Positions 34,701 to 37,020 of a DNA stretch of 37,020 nucleotides are shown in pieces. A program made the position numbers and the translations under genes. The notes under the pieces are model-generated. The model saw nothing but the letters and a program-made list of their open reading frames with translations. It had not been told where the DNA came from and made no database searches. Source of the stretch: Bacteroidota bacterium (GTDB lineage: Bacteria; Bacteroidota; Bacteroidia; Bacteroidales; VadinHA17); the NCBI GenBank assembly GCA_022709665.1, contig JAKLIJ010000008.1:1-37020 (forward strand), given 5' to 3'. The first letter of the stretch is position 1; every line of letters begins with the position of its first letter.

Positions 34701-35013
34701 AAGTCTCGCCGAGCGAGAGATTAATGTCAGTGAAAGATTCCTTCGAGTAGCCTATAAAGGTTACATCGACTTTGTAGGGACCTCCGGGGCGCATCCCTTG
34801 TATTGAAAACAATCCCTGGACATTGGCCGTTGCACCGTACACCGTTCCTGACGGGACGTGAGTTGCGACGATAGTGGCTCCTGCCAGGGCTTCTCCCTGC
34901 GAGTCGGTGATCTTACCGCTCATGGAGGATGTTGTTGATCCCTGTCCGAATGAAATCAACGAGACTGACAGGAACAACAAGACTGTAAAAAAGCTTTTGT
35001 AAAGTTTTATCAT
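31723..35013 (-). CDS. Oar-like TonB-dependent outer-membrane receptor
   Basis: The 1096-residue protein has a signal peptide (1-23, ending SLISFGQ) and a carboxypeptidase-like regulatory domain (about 28-115: MSGKITDSQGEALAGATIV and VDVTFIGYSKESF). A plug follows (about 125-260) with NISDIARVSPYTNGMSFSGGD, FTVDGSNFNNNFGLNSNLPG and DAIEEVQVVIAPFDVRQ, then a large barrel ending in QVGLRYIFN. The long barrel and the GGGINAITKSGTN motif match Oar (named in Myxococcus) and its many Bacteroidetes relatives, which import or secrete oligosaccharides or proteins. No SusD partner is adjacent, so it is not a PUL-type SusCD pair. A strong terminator follows. Confidence 0.93.
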   Translation of the reverse strand: MIKLYKSFFTVLLFLSVSLISFGQGSTTSSMSGKITDSQGEALAGATIVATHVPSGTVYGATANVQGLFSIQGMRPGGPYKVDVTFIGYSKESFTDINLSLGETFGLNVNMKESSTELTVVTVVGAKPSKFNTLKTGATTNISADQMTVLPTINRNISDIARVSPYTNGMSFSGGDGRSTNFTVDGSNFNNNFGLNSNLPGGGNPISLDAIEEVQVVIAPFDVRQTNFIGGGINAITKSGTNTYKATAYTYYTNQNMRGNKIGDHDFGDRVKESNSIYGFTVGGPIIKNKLFFFGNLEYEKTPQQVIRWRASQNGVSDQQTISRVTEADLQAVSDHLRNKYGYETGSFNSFPADESNLKYLARLDWNITDAHKLSVRYNHTKNTAWNPPNGNSTDGSYRDRGKDRVGEFSFSYENSMYSMDNIVNSGSLELNSRFSNTMSNQLLVTYSDIKDVRGSTSSPFPFIDIMSGDIATGIDALAPYISAGYELFTWNNGVKNKIITATDNFTYYLDAHKLTAGVSFEYQMADNNYMRNGTGYYRYYSLSDFLSGAAPVDFALTYGTNGNLVPSNAVKFNQIGAYIQDEWSPLQNFKLTVGLRADNLSFIDDIITNNAIKDLNFGGRHIDTGEWPKSRINLSPRVGFTWDVNSNKSIVVRGGTGIFTGRLPLVFFTNMPSNAGMNQILMKVQTRFNSSGVPTQVDPRLALLEGDIITDVDEMIDRLDFQTVVTPEDGSVPSSIAGVDPDFRMPQVWKSSLAVDYKLPVEFPLSVTAEGMFTKNINAVMIENYAVKNPASSWTRFAGPDKRFIYPADYLYSSSIKDACVLVNTNKGYGYTFNLTVNAEPVKNLDLMAAYTKTEMKEMSGMPGSNANSAWVGVYSVDGPNVPTVQRSQYVMPDKVIGSVSYRIPYLNDHMASTISLFYSGFTPYGNSFTYSNDMNGDFVTTDLIYIPKQKGEVSFLTAADENAFFDFIEQDRYLKKHKGEYAEAYAARAPWVSRLDLRFVQDFSVNAGSTRNTLQLSIDVLNAANLINSKWGVYKNMAASNYGAILKYEGRDASNVPTYSMVKVKDAYPTKTYDTYLNINQCWMLQVGLRYIFN

Positions 35014-35177
35014 AAGATTCAGGATTTATTGGTTGTAAATAAAATTATTCTCTCCATAATTATCTGATTTCTTGGTATCAGAAAGAAATAACCCTTGATT
35101 AAACCGGGGGCTTGAATTTACACTTACCGCAACTATCCCCCCTCAAGTTAAATTAACTAGTTGTCAACAAGTTTTCC

Positions 35178-36422
35178 TCACTGATTGTTAATATCTTTTA
35201 TAGTTATCAAATCCATTATTTTACGGGTAGCTCCGGCATTTTCACTCACAAATCTGCCGGCGGAATCGGCTGCTTTCCGGTAAAGTTTGTCATCTCCTGT
35301 CAGGGCATCAAAAGCAGCTTCGAATTCTTCATAATTGCTGTACGATCTGGCGCCTCCGAGTTCGATAAGGTCGACTGCTTCGCGGAACTTTCCGTAATTG
35401 GGACCAAAAAGTACGGGTATACCCCAGCAGGCCGGTTCCAGGACATTATGGATGCCTTTTCCGAAGCCCCCGCCCACTGCGGCAATGCCGGCGTACCTGT
35501 AAGCCGATGAAAGCATCCCCATATTGTCGATTATCATAACACGTGCTCCTGCTTTCTCCTCAGTGAATTCGGAGTACCTTACCACATCTTTTCCGAGAAG
35601 TTTTTCAAGCCTTTCAATATTGGGTTTGTCGATTTCATGAGGAGCGAACACCCATTTCATCGAGCCGGGATGGCTCAGGATATATCCTGCAATTATCTCC
35701 TCATCAGGGGGCCAGCTGCTTCCCGCAAGGAAGAGCCTGCTCTTTCCCCTGAAGACTTCCAGGGCTTTAATATCCCTCGCCGCCGAAGCTATCTGAAGCA
35801 CCCTGTCGAACCTTGTGTCGCCGGCAATGGTGACATTTTCAATCCCGGCGCTCCTCAAAAGGCTTTCTGAACGCTTGTCCTGAACAAATATCCTGGTGAA
35901 GCTGAGAAGCATCTTCCTGAAAAACCCGCCGTACCATTTAAAAAAATGCTGGCCGGGCCTGAAGATGCCGGAGACAAGGTAAAGAGGAATGTTCTTACTT
36001 CGGATTTCTGAGATATAATTATTCCAGAATTCGTATTTGACAAAGATTACCATGGAAGGATTTGCGGCTTTAACAAATCTTTCTGCATTCCTCCTTGTGT
36101 CAGGTGGCAGGTAGCATACATAATCTGCCGCCTGGTAATTTTTTCTTATTTCATACCCCGACGGTGAAAAGAAGGAAAGTATTATCCTGCATCCGGGTTG
36201 TCTTTTCCTGAGTTCCTCAATTACAGGCCTTCCCTGTTCGAATTCCCCGAGCGAAGCGCAGTGAACCCAGATGTTTTTACTGTCGCTTCCGGCATTTTCC
36301 CTGAGTCTCTCTTCCCAGCCTTTCCATCCTCTGAGCATAAGCCGCGCCTTTGGATTAAAAGGCGATAACAGCCTCACTGTGAGTGCAAACAAGAGAATCC
36401 CGGTGTTGTAAAAAAACTTCAT
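35178..36422 (-). CDS. waaA: 3-deoxy-D-manno-octulosonic acid (Kdo) transferase
   Basis: The 414-residue GT30 enzyme adds Kdo from CMP-Kdo to lipid IV-A on the cytoplasmic face of the inner membrane, an essential step of LPS core synthesis. An N-terminal membrane helix (NTGILLFALTVRLLSPF) is followed by WVHCASLGEFEQGRPVIEEL, with the GEF catalytic Glu. Downstream are FVKYEFWNNYISE, IFVQDKRS, GDTRFDRV, AGSSWPPDE and the nucleotide motif VGGGFGKGIHNVLEPACWG, all diagnostic. The length fits the family (about 410-430). Its promoter is the best in the window. Confidence 0.95.
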   Translation of the reverse strand: MKFFYNTGILLFALTVRLLSPFNPKARLMLRGWKGWEERLRENAGSDSKNIWVHCASLGEFEQGRPVIEELRKRQPGCRIILSFFSPSGYEIRKNYQAADYVCYLPPDTRRNAERFVKAANPSMVIFVKYEFWNNYISEIRSKNIPLYLVSGIFRPGQHFFKWYGGFFRKMLLSFTRIFVQDKRSESLLRSAGIENVTIAGDTRFDRVLQIASAARDIKALEVFRGKSRLFLAGSSWPPDEEIIAGYILSHPGSMKWVFAPHEIDKPNIERLEKLLGKDVVRYSEFTEEKAGARVMIIDNMGMLSSAYRYAGIAAVGGGFGKGIHNVLEPACWGIPVLFGPNYGKFREAVDLIELGGARSYSNYEEFEAAFDALTGDDKLYRKAADSAGRFVSENAGATRKIMDLITIKDINNQ

Positions 36423-36439
36423 CCTGCAATATGAGGCGT

Positions 36440-36472
36440 CAAAGGTAATAAATTCGGAAGAAAAGAATCAAA
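36440..36472 (-). promoter_or_regulatory. Consensus promoter of waaA
   Basis: On the minus strand TTTG (36472 down to 36469), 21 nt, then TACCTTTG (36447 down to 36440): both elements match the Bacteroidetes consensus exactly and the spacing is in the normal 19-21 range. The start is near 36434, with a leader of about 12 nt. Confidence 0.75.
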
Positions 36473-36488
36473 AAATGTTGCCGCCTGT

Positions 36489-36558
36489 GCGGTGTGAGGT
36501 GCGCGGCTCGCGGTACGCGGTACGTGGCGTGCGGCGTTCGGTTTGCAGTATGAGGTGG
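36489..36558. repeat. 7-bp tandem array, GCGGYRY type, between divergent promoters
   Basis: Ten 7-bp units: GCGGTGT, GAGGTGC, GCGGCTC, GCGGTAC, GCGGTAC, GTGGCGT, GCGGCGT, TCGGTTT, GCAGTAT and GAGGTGG. It is the same family as 15417-15458, more degenerate at its right end. It lies between the waaA promoter (36440-36472) and the -7 element of the kinase (36585-36592). A 65-codon antisense ORF across it reflects the repeat only. Confidence 0.9.
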
Positions 36559-36584
36559 GCACGTCATATGTCGCAAATTCTCTC

Positions 36585-36592
36585 TATTTTTG
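36585..36592 (+). promoter_or_regulatory. -7 element of the sensor kinase gene
   Basis: TATTTTTG exactly matches TAnnTTTG; no -33 TTTG was found at the expected distance. The start would be near 36598, about 13 nt before the ATG. Confidence 0.45.
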
Positions 36593-36610
36593 CAATACAT
36601 TGCGCCTGAC

Positions 36611-37020
36611 ATGGTAAGACTTATTGCCCTCATCATCTCTATTGTCCTTCAGATCATAGCTGCCTCAATCGCGCTCCGGTTCATGAAACTAACGAAGTAC
36701 AGGCTATCGTGGATATTGCTTTCAATCTCGTTTGTTTTCATGGCCATCCGCAAAATCCTTCAGCTTTTCGAGTATTTCAGGGGTTCTCCCTCCTATACCT
36801 GGCAGACGATCGACAACTGGCTCGATGTGATAATCTCCTTTATGATAATCACAGGGGTGGTATTGATAAGGGAGCTTTTCTATTCCCTCAAGCGTGCCGA
36901 CATCGACAGGATGAAGGCGGAGAAAAGGGTTATCAGTGCAATAATAAACACCGAGGAGAACGAAAGAAAACGTTTTGCCAAGGATCTTCATGACGGTCTG
37001 GGCCCGCTCATGTCTACAAT
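36611..37020 (+). CDS. Sensor histidine kinase, HisKA_3 type, N-terminal part (runs off window)
   Basis: About 136 codons are present from the ATG at 36611; the frame is open to the window edge. Two or three membrane helices come first: LIALIISIVLQIIAASIAL (about 4-22), WILLSISFVFMAIRKIL (about 31-48) and VIISFMIITGVVLIREL (about 74-90). A short linker then leads to the dimerisation/phospho-acceptor helix EENERKRFAKDLHDGLGP, where His is the phosphorylated residue and the sequence is typical of NarX/LytS-like HisKA_3 kinases. The ATPase domain and any response regulator lie beyond the window, and the signal is unknown. There is no large sensor domain, so sensing may be within the membrane. 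Confidence 0.9.
   Translation, partial: MVRLIALIISIVLQIIAASIALRFMKLTKYRLSWILLSISFVFMAIRKILQLFEYFRGSPSYTWQTIDNWLDVIISFMIITGVVLIRELFYSLKRADIDRMKAEKRVISAIINTEENERKRFAKDLHDGLGPLMST

Noticed and set aside
36439..36636. 65-codon minus-strand ORF over the heptamer array
   Set aside because: Its middle is a translation of the repeat, and it overlaps the waaA promoter and the kinase start.

Overview
The window looks like a chromosomal segment of a Bacteroidetes bacterium, probably in or near the Bacteroidales/Marinilabiliales. The evidence is: two TonB-dependent receptors with carboxypeptidase-like N-terminal domains, one of them Oar-like; a BF3164-type propeller protein; a HYC_CC_PP-like metal protein; Cys-lipoproteins; WaaA (Gram-negative LPS core); a class II ribonucleotide reductase; and several matches to the Bacteroidetes promoter (TTTG, 19-21 nt, TAnnTTTG), with few Shine-Dalgarno sites. 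The genus is inference. I see no prophage, plasmid, CRISPR or resistance island.

Layout. 1-5.6 kb: start of a secreted GH27 alpha-galactosidase (minus, cut by the window edge), a VOC-fold protein, an AhpD-like CxxC protein, a LamG protein plus a BF3164-like propeller, a DUF1801 protein, a PD40 lipoprotein and a thiol-containing Dps-like ferritin. 5.7-8 kb: tRNA-Ala(CGC), an aldehyde dehydrogenase, and a REP-associated HUH transposase carrying its palindrome upstream and again in frame inside the gene. 8.1-12 kb: DUF4349 lipoprotein, secreted CE1-type esterase, Tat-exported TIM-barrel sugar isomerase, lysozyme-fold protein. 12.2-15.4 kb: carB. 15.5-19.8 kb: TerB-like protein, GT39 membrane glycosyltransferase, exported O-methyltransferase and APC permease. 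19.8-23 kb: probable metal (copper-type) uptake or handling set of HYC_CC_PP-like protein, TonB receptor and periplasmic HMA protein. 23-26 kb: gltX-tatD-tcdA on the minus strand. 26.2-28.6 kb: tdh and kbl, which convert threonine to glycine and acetyl-CoA. 28.7-31.3 kb: nrdJ. 31.7-35 kb: Oar-like receptor. 35.2-36.4 kb: waaA, divergent from a truncated HisKA_3 sensor kinase at the right edge.

The most unusual signals lie outside ordinary genes. (1) At least six degenerate tandem arrays with 7- or 8-bp units sit in gaps between genes. (2) Four copies of GTTATAAC are spaced exactly 11 bp apart, form one long near-perfect inverted repeat, and supply the last codons of tatD. (3) The transposase ORF contains its own REP-like palindrome in frame, followed directly by an 18-bp minisatellite. 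(4) A signal-peptide-bearing SAM methyltransferase lies 11 bp upstream of an amino-acid permease. (5) A structured, terminator-bounded segment lies upstream of nrdJ. All identifications were made by reading the sequence; no searches were run.
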